The translations under genes were made by a program, and so were the position numbers. The notes under the pieces are model-generated. The model did not search any database. It was not told the DNA's origin and was given only the letters and a program-made list of their open reading frames with translations. From Coix lacryma-jobi var. lacryma-jobi (taxonomy: Eukaryota > Streptophyta > Magnoliopsida > Poales > Poaceae), in assembly GCA_009763385.1 (NCBI GenBank), contig CM019827.1, positions 91,000,314 to 91,064,313 on the forward strand: DNA of 64,000 nt. Direction: 5' to 3'. Positions 10,295-21,279 of the stretch are shown here, piece after piece (position 1 is the first letter of the stretch; each line of letters begins with the position of its first letter).

Positions 10295-13200
10295 TGTAAC
10301 ACCCTTGGTGTTAAGCAACCCTAAATGCATAACTTGACATCTCATGAGCATAAGCATCATCATCATCCCATGTTGCATTTTGTTTGTTAAGTGTCATTTC
10401 ATGTGTTATCTTGTAATGTTATGCTTGGTGTGATGCTTGTTTGACTTGCTTTTGGAGTGTGTGAGTCTCCTAAGTAGTTGAACCTTGTTGAGGAGTCAAA
10501 ATGAAGATAGGTTTGTGTTGGTCTTTTTGGTTAACCAAGTCATTAACCCTAGATGCCTTAATGGAGCCCTAGGAGCCCTTTTGTTTGACTAACTGAGACC
10601 TCCTTGATAGAAGCTTTGCATGGTAGTGGGCCCTTAACCAAAAATGTGTAGAATTTAGAGTAGGACAAAAAGTGTTTAAGGACCAACTCAAGAAAATGAG
10701 TTTAACAAGGAGTTTTAGGACCTGCAAGGCAGAAATGAGGGAGGTTAGACTTAGAAAAATTTCCTAAGTCCCTAAGTGGCAAAACAGTTTCGCTGAGCGA
10801 TCTTTGGAGCTTTTCTGGGCGCAATCTAGGCCGAACCAAAGCTTGATCTTGTAACTAAAGTTGTAGTCGGCATGTAGCTCTACTCAATGGAACAAGTGGT
10901 TTAGCGTTTCATCAAGTGGATTAGGAGATAATCGCGTCCAAAGTTTGGCCGTCAGTCGGCCATCGGCGACTGAATCGGCCAATTCAGTTTGAATGGGGTC
11001 GTGCCGTGCCGACCGCGCGCAGGACTCGCCCGCCGCGTGGCGCGCCGGCCGGGGATGCAGCGTTCGCGCGCAGCGTGGCATGCACAAGGCCGCCTCGCCC
11101 CCGCCCAATGCCGCACTCCCTCCATTCTGTCCCTCTCGCTCTCTCGTCGTCGCCCAAGCGGAAGAGAGGGGGGAAACAGAGCGCCGCCGTTGTTCGCCGT
11201 CGTCCGGCCGCCTCGCCGCAAGCCCAACCACCCACAAAGCTTCGCCGTGAGCCCCGCACCTCTTGCTACCCTTAGCGCCCCATAGGAGACCCTAGGCAAG
11301 CCTCGGGATGAGCCGCCGCCATGGCCGCCATGACCGCCGAGCTCGGTTCGCCGTGGCCGGCCTCCTTCCCGTGGTTTCATGTTGCCCTAGCTCACGTTCA
11401 AGGGTTAGGGAGGTTCGTAGAAGATGTAGAAGGTGACGGTTTGGCCGGTTAGGGTTTGGTGACCGCGGTACGCCGCGTCCGCCATGTCCGCCATGGCCGG
11501 CGAGCTCGGTCTGCCGTGGCCAACCCCCTTTCCGTGCCCATCCGTTGGTCCTAGCTAGCGTTCACGAGTCGCCTTGGACCATAGAAGACGTTGGTGGTGT
11601 TGGTTGAGCCCATTAGGGTTTGGTAGTGCTAGTACGCCGCGTCCGCGTCCGCCATGGTCGCGGGAGTCGGCATGCTCGTGGTCGCGGGTGCTCGGAGTAG
11701 GAACCCTGGCTCCTGAGCCTCGGGTTAGGGTTGTGAAGGTCGTCGGAGTAGAAATCGCGCGTTGCTTTGGCTCGGGATGACCGGAGCCGGCCGACGTAGC
11801 ATTTCCGCGCCGCCGTGTCCGCCATGGTCGCCGGCGAGCTTGATTCGAGCATGTGCTAGGCCTAAGTGTGGTACCATCGGGTGCGCAAGAAGGAGAGGAG
11901 TAGAGTGGTGGTGTTCGTTTCGCCGGGGAGGTCGCCGCCGGCGAGCTTCGCCGCGGTCAACCTTTCCCCTGCTTCGGTGTGACTGACCGGTGGGGCCGGT
12001 TTGACTCAGGGGCCCGCAAGTCAGTGGCTCGGGTCACGACTATCAGTGTCTTGGGTGCAATAGCCAGGGTGCATGTAGCAGTTTTGGTTAAATAGGTTTT
12101 TCAGGGTTTTGTTAAATAGGTGTCAGAAATGTTTGATTAGTTTGTTTAATTCATATCTTGAGTTCTGTAAATGCTAAAAAGGTGAAACAAGTTTGTTAAG
12201 TTTGTTGTGATGAGTTCTATGCATGAAAATTATGATATGTCCAGTTTGTGATAAAGTTATGTGTAGCTATTTTTAATTCTTGTTTTGGCTGAAATCTTGT
12301 TAAATGCATAGTAATCTGTGTATTGCTCAGAAAAATGTGATTCTTGTTTTGTTAAGTTTGTATTGATAAATAGCTTCTGGGAAAAATGAAATATGATGTT
12401 GTTCTGTGGAATATTTTTGGCAGTAGTAATTAAAATTAATAAATGTTGTTTTCTTGTTTATTTTGTAGTAATTAAAATTTGAGGAGTTTGAACCTGAGAA
12501 TTTTTGTACACTGCTCTTGTGCTAAGAAGTTCAGTAGAAAAATAAGAAATCTGTTGTTTGACACTTTTTGCTAGGATGTGTAGTTCAAAGCACCTTTTCA
12601 TGGTAGAATTTGTCTTTTTCATAGAGAATGGAGTTTAAGCGCAAATGCGGTGAAATTTGGACAGGGGACTAGATGGTGTGTTGTTAACTTCCAGTAATTT
12701 CTGTAGATTTTTCTGAAGCTGTCTAGGATGGGTTGCTGTTATAGGCTTGATTAAATGGATTATTTCAGAAAGCAATTAAAGGAGAATAAATTAATTAAGT
12801 GAAGTGCTTGTTGTGGTAATTGTGAGTCCTAACCAACTAATTAGGTAGGTTAATTATTGGTTGGATGTTTAGGTCCTTTGTAATCACTAGTTTGATGTGA
12901 CTACCTTGTTGAAGAGAACGCAGTAGATGACATGTGTTTATCCCCTGAGTTATCTTGTTATATGTTGCATCCCCATGCATTCCATGTGCATTCATATTAC
13001 TTATGCGTGTTATGCATCATACAGGATCGGTAGTGGAGACCCAGAACTCACCACCTCAGGAGCCGTGTCCGGAGGAGACCCAGGACCAGAGGACCGAAGA
13101 AGGAGACATTGAGGACCTGCCTGAGTGCCACGACCATCGACCCTCCGATTTTGAATGAGGCAAGCCCCGGAGCATCCCACTCCTACGGTTTGCAAATGCA

Positions 13201-14703
13201 ATTACGAAATTAATCTGATATGTTTGTTGCATTAGGTTATAGAAAATGATTGCTACCGTTGATGCATTACTACTTATCCTTGTCCACCTGCAATTATATC
13301 TTGTTATCCCTGTTAAGTCTAGGCTCGTTTCTGCTTAGCCTGCTTAGACCGGTGAAAGTCAGGTGATTTCCTGTCTCTCGCATATAGGTGGATACTGATC
13401 ATGACTAGCCTCGTGCTATCGTGGAATATAACCATGTGATAATTAATTTGAGACCGGACGGGATGTAGGAGCAGCAGAACATGGGTTCTATGTGCTAGTA
13501 GTCTCCCGTCTGTGTCGATTAGGACCCGACAAAGGCACACCTCAGTCATTTTGAACGCGTCAATCACTTAACGGAGCAGGTCGGAGTACCTCCCGTGAAG
13601 CCGAGTAGGGCTATTCGAGCCGGTGATGGAGATGTTGACGCCTAACACCCAGGGCCTTATATGTACCGTGGGCAACTATTCCGAGCAACCTGGCATGGTC
13701 CGTGGACAGGCGGGGCCTGACTGACCTGGCATGACCGTGGGCAGTTATAGCTTGAGCGACATGGCATTGAGATAACCCCCGGTGTAGAAGGGCCCATGAC
13801 CGTCCCGCGCGTTGTGTTCTCGAATTTCCTAAAGTGGCCGCCGACGGCTGCCTGGCAAGGTGAGATTGGGCGAGTGTGCGACATTTTATCCCCAGCTGGG
13901 TAGGAATCGATTATAATCGCCATCGCTCCTGGTTAGTGAGTAACTTGACTGGGCATGTGTTACCGTAGTAACTTATGGAATTAAAGATGGTTATGGTACT
14001 GAATCTGAAAGGCTATTGATGAAATAGTCACTCTTGCTTGATTAAGTAGCCAAGTGATTGTTCTAGATCATGCGCAAATCTAGTTAATCAGGTTGATTAC
14101 ATAAAATTGACTGCTAATACTGTAATGTTGATTATTTAATAATGAAAACGCTTTTATGCAAATGGGTAAGTATGGCCAACCCCAAATACAGTCTTGCATA
14201 CTCCTTGGTGTCGTTTATTTTTGGTTTATGACGGGTAAGTCTAGCTGAGTACCTTCTCGTACTCACGGTTCTATTCCCTTGTTGTTGCAGATGGGCAATG
14301 CTTCGACGGCTATTGCGAGAACTGTCTGTACCCCGTCGAGGGTGGTGACTAGAACATGGGCATGGTCAACTCTTATCCTTCCCTGATGCTTTTGTGGACT
14401 AATCAGGCATTGGCACCGTATTGTGAACTGAGAACTTATGTTTAAAACTATGTTGCTTCCGCTTTCGAAATTCGAACTATGGTTTGTAATAACTGTTGAA
14501 CTCTGATGTATTTGAATTATGTGTGAACTGAATGTACCTCGTGGACATATACGCTAATCTATTACGATCTTGGCTATTGTTGAATGATTGAAATCCTTCG
14601 AGATTTCTGGACTACCGGGTTTGTATGAGCTTAAGTACCTGTAATCTCTGTGAAAGCGGGGATTCAGTGCTTAATCTAGTATAAATTGGTCGGTTCTGTC
14701 ACA
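10295..14703 (+). repeat. 5' LTR of element A (4.4 kb)
   Basis: The LTR begins TGTAACACCC and ends TGTCACA, with the PBS two bases later. It pairs with the 3' LTR starting at 21280 and closely resembles LTR A'. Parts: an AT-richer promoter-side region to about 10900, a GC-rich block with repeated GCCGCCATGG-like words (10980-12050), an AT-rich block (12060-12950), an acidic peptide-like segment (13021-13157), a run of conserved non-coding sequence (13270-14000), and the GTAAGT/hairpin/TTGCAG block (14235-14290). Short open frames in the GC-rich block overlap on both strands and are not supported as genes. Confidence 0.95.
14235..14290 (+). promoter_or_regulatory. Conserved GTAAGT / hairpin / TTGCAG block, 5' LTR A
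   Basis: GTAAGT (14235-14240), a stem GAGTAC (14247-14252) pairing with GTACTC (14259-14264), then a pyrimidine-rich stretch ending TTGTTGTTGCAG at 14290. It could be a minimal intron (about 56 nt, short for a plant), a packaging or polyadenylation-related structure, or both. Confidence 0.5.
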
Positions 14704-14705
14704 GC

Positions 14706-14718
14706 TGGCATCGGAGCA
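14706..14718 (+). other. Primer binding site of element A (tRNA-Met type)
   Basis: TGGCATCGGAGCA lies two bases after the LTR end. It differs at two positions from TGGTATCAGAGCA, the usual complement of the initiator tRNA-Met 3' end in plant retrotransposons. The changed bases could be lineage variation or decay. Confidence 0.8.
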
Positions 14719-15493
14719 TGGTTGGCGTTACTGTTCATGAGTGTATTTGAAAATTGTATTTTCAAATCAAAATTTTCTTTGCAAAAACTTATAAGCTATA
14801 ATAGGGTTTGAAAAATCTTATAAATGAAGATTGAGGTGTGCCAATGATCAAGTCCTTATGCCCAGTAGGTTTATAGGTGGATATTTAAGTACTAACTTGG
14901 GGGTTGTGCATCATATTTAAATTCTGTTGTTTTTGTCGTCCATACGATAAGGGTGAAATTGTATGGGTGCTATTCTTCATAATAGTAATGTATGGATCAA
15001 TTGCCTCTACGCCAAGGTAACAAGTGAGTTGTGAGAGCATGATTGGACAACTGCCAATCTAGGGGAGTGCTTGAATGGTACCGACATGTATACCTGTTAC
15101 ACACAAGTATATGTGAAAGTATTGATTGTGGGAGTAATACTATTCTGATGGGTGCATATACTGCTTACGTGTATACTGGGTGTGCACCTGAGTTAGTATT
15201 AGATTTAATTTCAGCAATGCATGATATTCATACTGTTGGCAGGGCTGAAGTGATTTTCTGCAGGTATGCTAACTTGCAAACGTATAGTACGTCTAGTTAA
15301 CGCTATGAGTGAACGTGTATGCCACCGTCTAGCCGTTAGATTGATAGACAGTGAGGACGTATGTTACGTGCACGCATCACGATCATACAACCTTGCATTA
15401 ATCTTACTTCCTTCCATATGATAATCCTTTCCGTTTTTCTAATAAAAGTTGTTCTCCAACTAATGAAAATATGTGTGGGTAAACTTCTTACAG
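14719..15493 (+). other. Leader of element A with candidate intron
   Basis: No convincing gene lies here; a small open frame (15043-15300) has no recognisable domain. A good acceptor-like TTTTCTGCAG at 15263 is directly followed by a donor-like GTATGC (15264-15269), and CTTCTTACAG ends at 15493, exactly one base before the ATG of the next ORF. This suggests a spliced leader with a possible intron at 15264-15493, not proven from sequence alone. Confidence 0.4.
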
Positions 15494-16513
15494 ATGGCCC
15501 GTACCAAGCGCACAGCTCGTAAGTCAACCGAAGGCAAGATGCCTAATTACATGTTGGGGCCATGGACCACGGAAGGATCGGAGGACTTCTTAGACGAGTT
15601 CGACATGCCTACCATCCTTTGGAGGGTATTCCACTTGGTGGGATACCAGGAGGGCCAGGAGCCACGGTACGACTGGCACCGTGTGCAGATTTCGGAGGAT
15701 CGCCACATGTACACGGTGGAGGTTGACGTGCCTAGCCGTGATGCCCAGGATCACGTCTGGTGCCGCCGTGTGTTCGCGTTGCAGGGGAGAACCCCATGGG
15801 ATGGAGCCAACAGAGTTGCTTACACCGTTCTCCGGGACATTATGGAGGACCATCCGGAGGTGGTTGCCCAAGCTACAGCCAGCATCTTCCCGACAACAGA
15901 TCCTTATCAGTCAGTGTTGCATCAGCCAGGAGCTACAGTACTCGAGGCTAGCTCTCTTGAGAGGGAGCATTGTGCAGGACCAACAGGGAGTGCTATGGCC
16001 GCTCTCATGGCTACTTACGGATGCCTATCGCGTAGCTATGACCACCTGGACCATATTCTTAGTGAGGAGATGGCTGCACAGCATCGTAGGCAAGAGGAGC
16101 ATGCCATAGAGATAGACCTCCTCACCACACAGCTAGCTCACCTGACTGTGGAGAGGGACCAGGCGCTTCAGAGAGAGCAGGAGACCGCTCATCAGCTCAG
16201 TGTTCAGCAGGAGTCGGCTACCTTCTTAGCCTTGTTCATGAGGGAGACTGAGGAGTCGCTTCGAGGTGTGTGTATTGAGGGCATGCGCGCTTCAGAGGAG
16301 AACAGGCTGTTGAGGTTGTGAGTGGGAGACCTAGAGCTGCAACTTCACCACCTGCAGGACTACAATGACCGTATGCACGAGGAGATCCACCGCAGGGAGA
16401 ATGAGAGGAACCCCATCTTTCCACAGGAGGACCCGGATCCGAGTAGCTCTTCTAGTAGTTCTTCAGATATGTCTAGTGAGGATGGCAACGATGGTGACGT
16501 TGCTAGAGAGTAG
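15494..16513 (+). pseudogene. Pre-gag ORF with histone H3 tail-like N terminus
   Basis: This is an extra ORF between the leader and gag, with 338 sense codons and one internal TGA (16319-16321), probably a decayed CGA. I chose ATG 15494 rather than the in-frame ATG at 15473 because it starts MARTKRTARKSTEGK and follows a splice-acceptor-like CAG. Counting after the Met, 13 of the first 16 residues equal histone H3, including the positions of K4, R8, K9, S10 and K14; differences are at 5, 12 and 15. The rest is not a histone fold. It has a globular-looking middle (about residues 20-150, with WRVFHLVGYQ and HMYTVEVDVPS), a long Glu/Gln/Leu/Arg-rich stretch likely to be coiled coil (about 190-310), and an acidic Ser/Asp-rich tail. 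It shares the frame of gag-pol but is separated by stops and about 345 bp. I do not recognise a named family with confidence, and the function is unknown. Confidence 0.8.
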
Positions 16514-16858
16514 TTTAGATCGTATGCTTAGAGACTAGTGATCTTTTGTGTGTGTTGACAAGCCCAATCCTTTGCTTTTGTATGGGCTAGACGTAAGCAT
16601 GTGTAGTGAACTCTTATGTGCACGTGGTGTGAGACCTTGGAAAGTATCATATGTATGGGCAAAACTATGGATGTTTATGTTGGTTTTTGCATGTTATGTA
16701 TGAAGCGATCTTATTATGTGATGCTGCGATGTGGATTGAAATTTATTATGCCTCTGTGATTGTTTGGCGAATTCATTTTCCGAATAAATTCAGTTGGCAT
16801 GATCTATTGTTCTCTACAATAATTGCAACTCCACCTAATGATCACTTGCTGTGAATAC
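16514..16858 (+). other. Spacer between pre-gag ORF and gag
   Basis: About 345 AT-rich bases with stops in the gag frame. It ends with AATACATGCAG at the gag start. No gene or repeat is seen. Confidence 0.6.
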
Positions 16859-19800
16859 ATGCAGGTGACGACAACTCGTAGTGGAGCGGGCGGTAGTGGT
16901 GGAAATGAGGACCCCAGGGATAACCGTAATCCACCACCTCCTCCACCAGCCACTCCCGAGCAGCTTTTCGCTCAGTTTCTGGGAAGCCAGCGCAACATTG
17001 AAGCTTTACTGCGTGAGAATTTGGCGCACGGTCAGCAACGTCATGAGCCAAATCAGTATAGTTCATTCAGGGATTTCTTGGATACTTGGCCACCCATTTT
17101 CAAGGAAGCCACTGAACCTTTAGAAGCAGAAGAATGGTTGCATACCTTGGAACAAAAGTTTCGTTTGCTCAGGCTCACGGAAGAACTCAAGGCAGAGTAT
17201 GCCGCACACCAGCTGCAGGGGACAACCGGGATTTGGTGGGGACACCATCGCACCACCTATCCGGCCAATGTTCCTGTTACTTGGAGGATGTTCACTGAAG
17301 CCGTTCGGGGGCACTACATTCCACCAGGCCTGACTCAGATGAAAGTGGCAGAATTCATGAGCTTGACACAAGGGACTCGATCTATCACCGAGTACCATCA
17401 CTTGTTTAACTCCTTGTCTCGCTATGCTCCAGACTTCATGAACACAGATGCTAAAAAGATTGCTCGTTTCAAGAGAGGATTGAACACCAAAATGGGAAAG
17501 TCAGTGGGGACATCTTCTCGTACTGTCTTCAATGACTTCATCAGTAATTGCCTGATTCAAGAGAATCACAATAACAAGCATGTTGCAAGTAAGGCCCGGA
17601 AGAGGACCTTTGATTCCGGACCATCTCAACCTAGGGGATCACCAGCCCAGCGTTCTCAGTATCGACCACCAGCGCCGGGGGCACATTTCAGGCCGCCGCA
17701 GAAGAAGAATCAGCAACAAGCCCAACGTGGTCAAAAGCCGTACAAAGTAGCTGCTAACCAAGCTCGTGGAGGTCAAGGCAGCTCAACAGGAAACAAGCCT
17801 TCAGTTCGTGGGCCATGTTACAATTGCAACCAAGAGGGGCACTTCGCAAGATATTGCCCTCACCCAAAGAAGCAGCAAGCTAACTACCCCGCGTGTTTGC
17901 ACAACATGACTGCTGAAGAAGCCCGAGCCGGAGAGCCCGTGACTGCCGGTATGTGTCTTGTTAACCATCATCCTGCAGTTGTTTTATTTGATACTGGATC
18001 ATCACATTCATTCATGAGCAAAGCATTTGCACAAAAATATAATCAAGAGGTGTCTGAAATGGATTATGGGTTTCGCGTAAGCTCCGTGGGGAGTAGCGTG
18101 TTATCTAGGCAGATGGTTTGTAATGCAACCATCGACATTGGAGGGCACAAATTCGGAGCTAATTTAGTAGTTTTGCCAGGACTAAGTATGGATGTAGTCC
18201 TAGGGATGAGTTGGATGAGTATGTGGAATGTGGTGTTAGACACTGCCAATAGGATTCTTACCTTATCTGATGGAAGGACAAATACGAAGCTACGCATCTC
18301 TCTTCCTCGAAGTGCTGACTTCGTTGATTTATCTTGCACTTTATCTATAGAAGACCTATCCAAAATCCCAGTCGTCCGAGATTTTTCGTATGTTTTCCCA
18401 CATGAATTACCAGGGTTACCGCCCAAGCGGGCAGTGGAATTTGCAATTGAGTTGTTACCTGGAACCACACCAATCTCTAGAAGGCCTTACCGTATGCCGC
18501 CTAACGAATTAGCTGAACTTAAAACTCAGATTAAGGAACTTTTGGACAAAGGATTCATTCAACCTAGTATATCCGAGTGGGGTTGCCTAGCATTGTTTGT
18601 CAAGAAGAAGGTTAAGTCACTATAGATGTGTGTGGATTATCGGCCACTCAATGCCGTGACTGTTAAGAACAAGTACCCATTGCCACGGGTAGATATTCTG
18701 TTTGACCAGTTATCCAGAGCTAAGGTGTTTTCCAAGATCGATTTGAGGTCAGGTTATCACCAGATTAGAATTTGACCACAGGATATCCCAAAGACTGCTT
18801 TCTCGACCAGATATGGATTATATGAGTATCTTGTCATGTCTTTTGGATTGACAAATGCCCCAGCGTATTTCATGAGTTTGATGAATTCGGTGTTTATGCC
18901 AGAACTAGATAAGTTTGTAGTGGTGTTCATTGATGACATTCTAGTATACTCTGAAAACCCGGATGATCATGCAGAACATTTGAGGGTTGTTTTGACGAGG
19001 CTCCGGGAACATAAACTTTGTGCTAAGTTTAGTAAATGCGAGTTTTGGTTGAAGCAAGTACAATTTCTTGGTCACATCCTGTCAGAAGAAGGAATCTCTG
19101 TGGACCCCAGTAAGGTACAAGAAGTGATGGATTGGGAAGCTCCTACTTCAGTTGGTGAAATTCAGAGTTTTCTTGGGTTAGCAGGGTACTATCGTCGTTT
19201 TATTCCCGACTTCTCTAAGATTGCCAAACCAATGACAAGCTTGCTCCAGAAAGATCATAAGTTTGAATGGACAGAAGGGTGTGAACTAGCTTTCCGTACC
19301 TTGCGGAAACTATTGACCACTGCTCCTGCCTTAGCCCAACCAGATATCGAGAAACCTTTTGATGTCTTTTGTGATGCATCGAAGGTTGGATTAGGTTGTG
19401 TTCTTATGCAAGAAGGCAGAGTGATTGCTTATGCTTCACGACAATTGAGGAAACATGAGATTAACTATCCTGCACATGACTTAGATTTAGCCGCTGTGGT
19501 GCACGCTCTAAAAATCTGGAGACATTATCTGCTTGGTAACGTCTGTAACATGTACACTAACCACAAGAGTCTCAAGTACATCTTCACTCAACCTGAACTG
19601 AATATGAGGCAAAGAAGATGGCTTGAACTAATCAAAGATTACAATCTATAGATACATTACCATCCAGGGAAAGCAAATGTGGTTGCCGACGCCCTGAGCC
19701 GGAAATCACACTGCAATAATTTGAGGTTACAACCAGAAGCCGAGTTTAGTCTCGTACACCCTGTAATTCTGCACAATATCAAGCTGCAAGGCACCTTAGT

Positions 19801-21244
19801 TGATTAGATTCTTGAAGGGCAGAAAACAGACAAGGGAATTTATCATATCAAGGAAAGGCTGAAGACCGCAACTGAACTAGTAAAACATTTTCGGATTGAT
19901 GATAAGGGAGTGTTGTGGTTTGATCAGCGCCTAGTAGTGCCTAAGAATAGGGAACTCAAAAACTAGATCATGGATGAAGCCCATTTATCCAAGTTATCTA
20001 TTCATCCTGGAAGCACTAAGATGTATCAAGATTTGCGTCCAAGGTTCTGGTGGACCAAGATGAAGAAAGAGATTGCCGCGTATGTAGCCAGATGCGACAC
20101 GTGTTGTCGAGTAAAAGCTATTCACCTGAAGCCAGCTGGAACACATCAACCGTTACCAATACCCGAGTGGAAATGGGAAGAAATAGGTATGGATTTCATC
20201 ACCGGTTTGCCAACCACCCAGAAAGGAAATGACTCAATTTGGGTGATAATTGATCGTCTTACAAAGACTGCTCATTTTATTCCAGTCAAAACCTGTTATC
20301 GAGCACCTGACTATGCAGATATTTATATCAATCAAATTGTTTGCCTACCTGGTATACCCAAAGTCATAGTTTCGGATCATGGACCGCAGTTTACTGCACC
20401 ATTCTGGGAGAAACTGCAAAAAGAATTAGGCACAAAGCTAATCCGTAGTTCTGCCTATCATCCCCAAACATCAGGACAAACCGAAAGAGTGAATCAAGTT
20501 TTAGAGGACATGTTGAGAGCCTGTGTGATTTCAGCGAGGGGATCTCGGGAGAAATGGTTACCGTTAGCCGAATTTGCATATAACAATGGCTATCAAGAAA
20601 GCATACAGATGGCACCTTTTGAAGCTCTTTTTGGTAGAAGGTGCAGGACACCAGTGAACTGGGTTGAACCGGGAGAACGTCGATACTATGGAATTGATTT
20701 TGTTAACGAAGCAGAAGAACAAGTTAGAATAATCCAACAACATATAGCAGCTGCGCAGTCTCGACAAAAGAGCTATGCAGACAAGAGAAGAAAACCGCTT
20801 GAATTTAGCGAAGGCGATTATGTGTATCTGAAAGTGTCGCCCATGAAAGGTGTCAAACGCTTCGGCATGAAAAGGAAATTAGCGCCAAGATTTGTGGGAC
20901 CTTACAGGATCGTGGAAAGGAGGGGAGAAGTAGCTTATCAGCTACAGCTACGTGAGCATTTGAAGGCTATATTCCCTGTATTCCATGTGTCACAATTAAA
21001 GAAATGTCTTCGAGTTCCCGAAGAAGAGGTACAACCGGCCAATATCAAGTTGCAATCCGATCTCACCTACTCAGTGGAACCGTATCAGGTGCTTGATGAA
21101 AAAGAAAGAATAACTCGCGGGAGAATAGTAAAGCAATACAAAGTATCTTGGAGTGAGCAAGATGAACGAGATGCCACTTGGGAAACGGAAGACTATCTGA
21201 AGGAGGTGTACCCACACTTTTATAAGAAATGGTTAGTAACTTAA
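16859..21244 (+). pseudogene. Element A gag-pol polyprotein with five stops
   Basis: A single frame encodes gag and pol (1462 codons including stops). Gag has the capsid-type region (EEWLHTLEQKFRLLRL) and a zinc knuckle CYNCNQEGHFARYC near residue 320. The protease has FDTGSS near 378. RT follows with CVDYRPLN and the catalytic FIDD near 690; RNase H has FCDAS near 839; integrase has the HHCC finger (SIHPGS ... CDTCCRVK) and core (MDFITGLP, SDHGPQF, QTSGQTERVNQ). A GPY segment (LAPRFVGPYRI) and a chromodomain (DATWETEDYL) end the frame. In-frame stops are TAG 18623, TGA 18773, TAG 19649, TAG 19805 and TAG 19964; four fit CAG-to-TAG or CGA-to-TGA decay and the first is less clear. The frame is otherwise unbroken, with no frameshift, so decay is recent and substitution-only. 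The start is taken at ATG 16859; an upstream ATG at 16823 is also in frame. Confidence 0.95.
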
Positions 21245-21279
21245 ATCTCGGGATGAGATTCTTTTAAGGAGGGGAGGGT
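21245..21279 (+). other. Pre-PPT hairpin and polypurine tract of A
   Basis: AATCTCG-GGA-TGAGATT forms a 7 bp stem with one G-T pair, followed by CTTTT and AAGGAGGGGAGGG (21266-21278). The 3' LTR begins at 21280. Confidence 0.85.

Noticed and set aside
15043..15300. Small gene in the leader of element A
   Set aside because: No domain, lies in a region likely spliced or untranslated, and has no supporting copy elsewhere in the window.
15494..16513. A captured host histone H3 gene
   Set aside because: Only the first ~16 residues resemble H3; there is no histone-fold helix sequence and the length and coiled coil do not fit.
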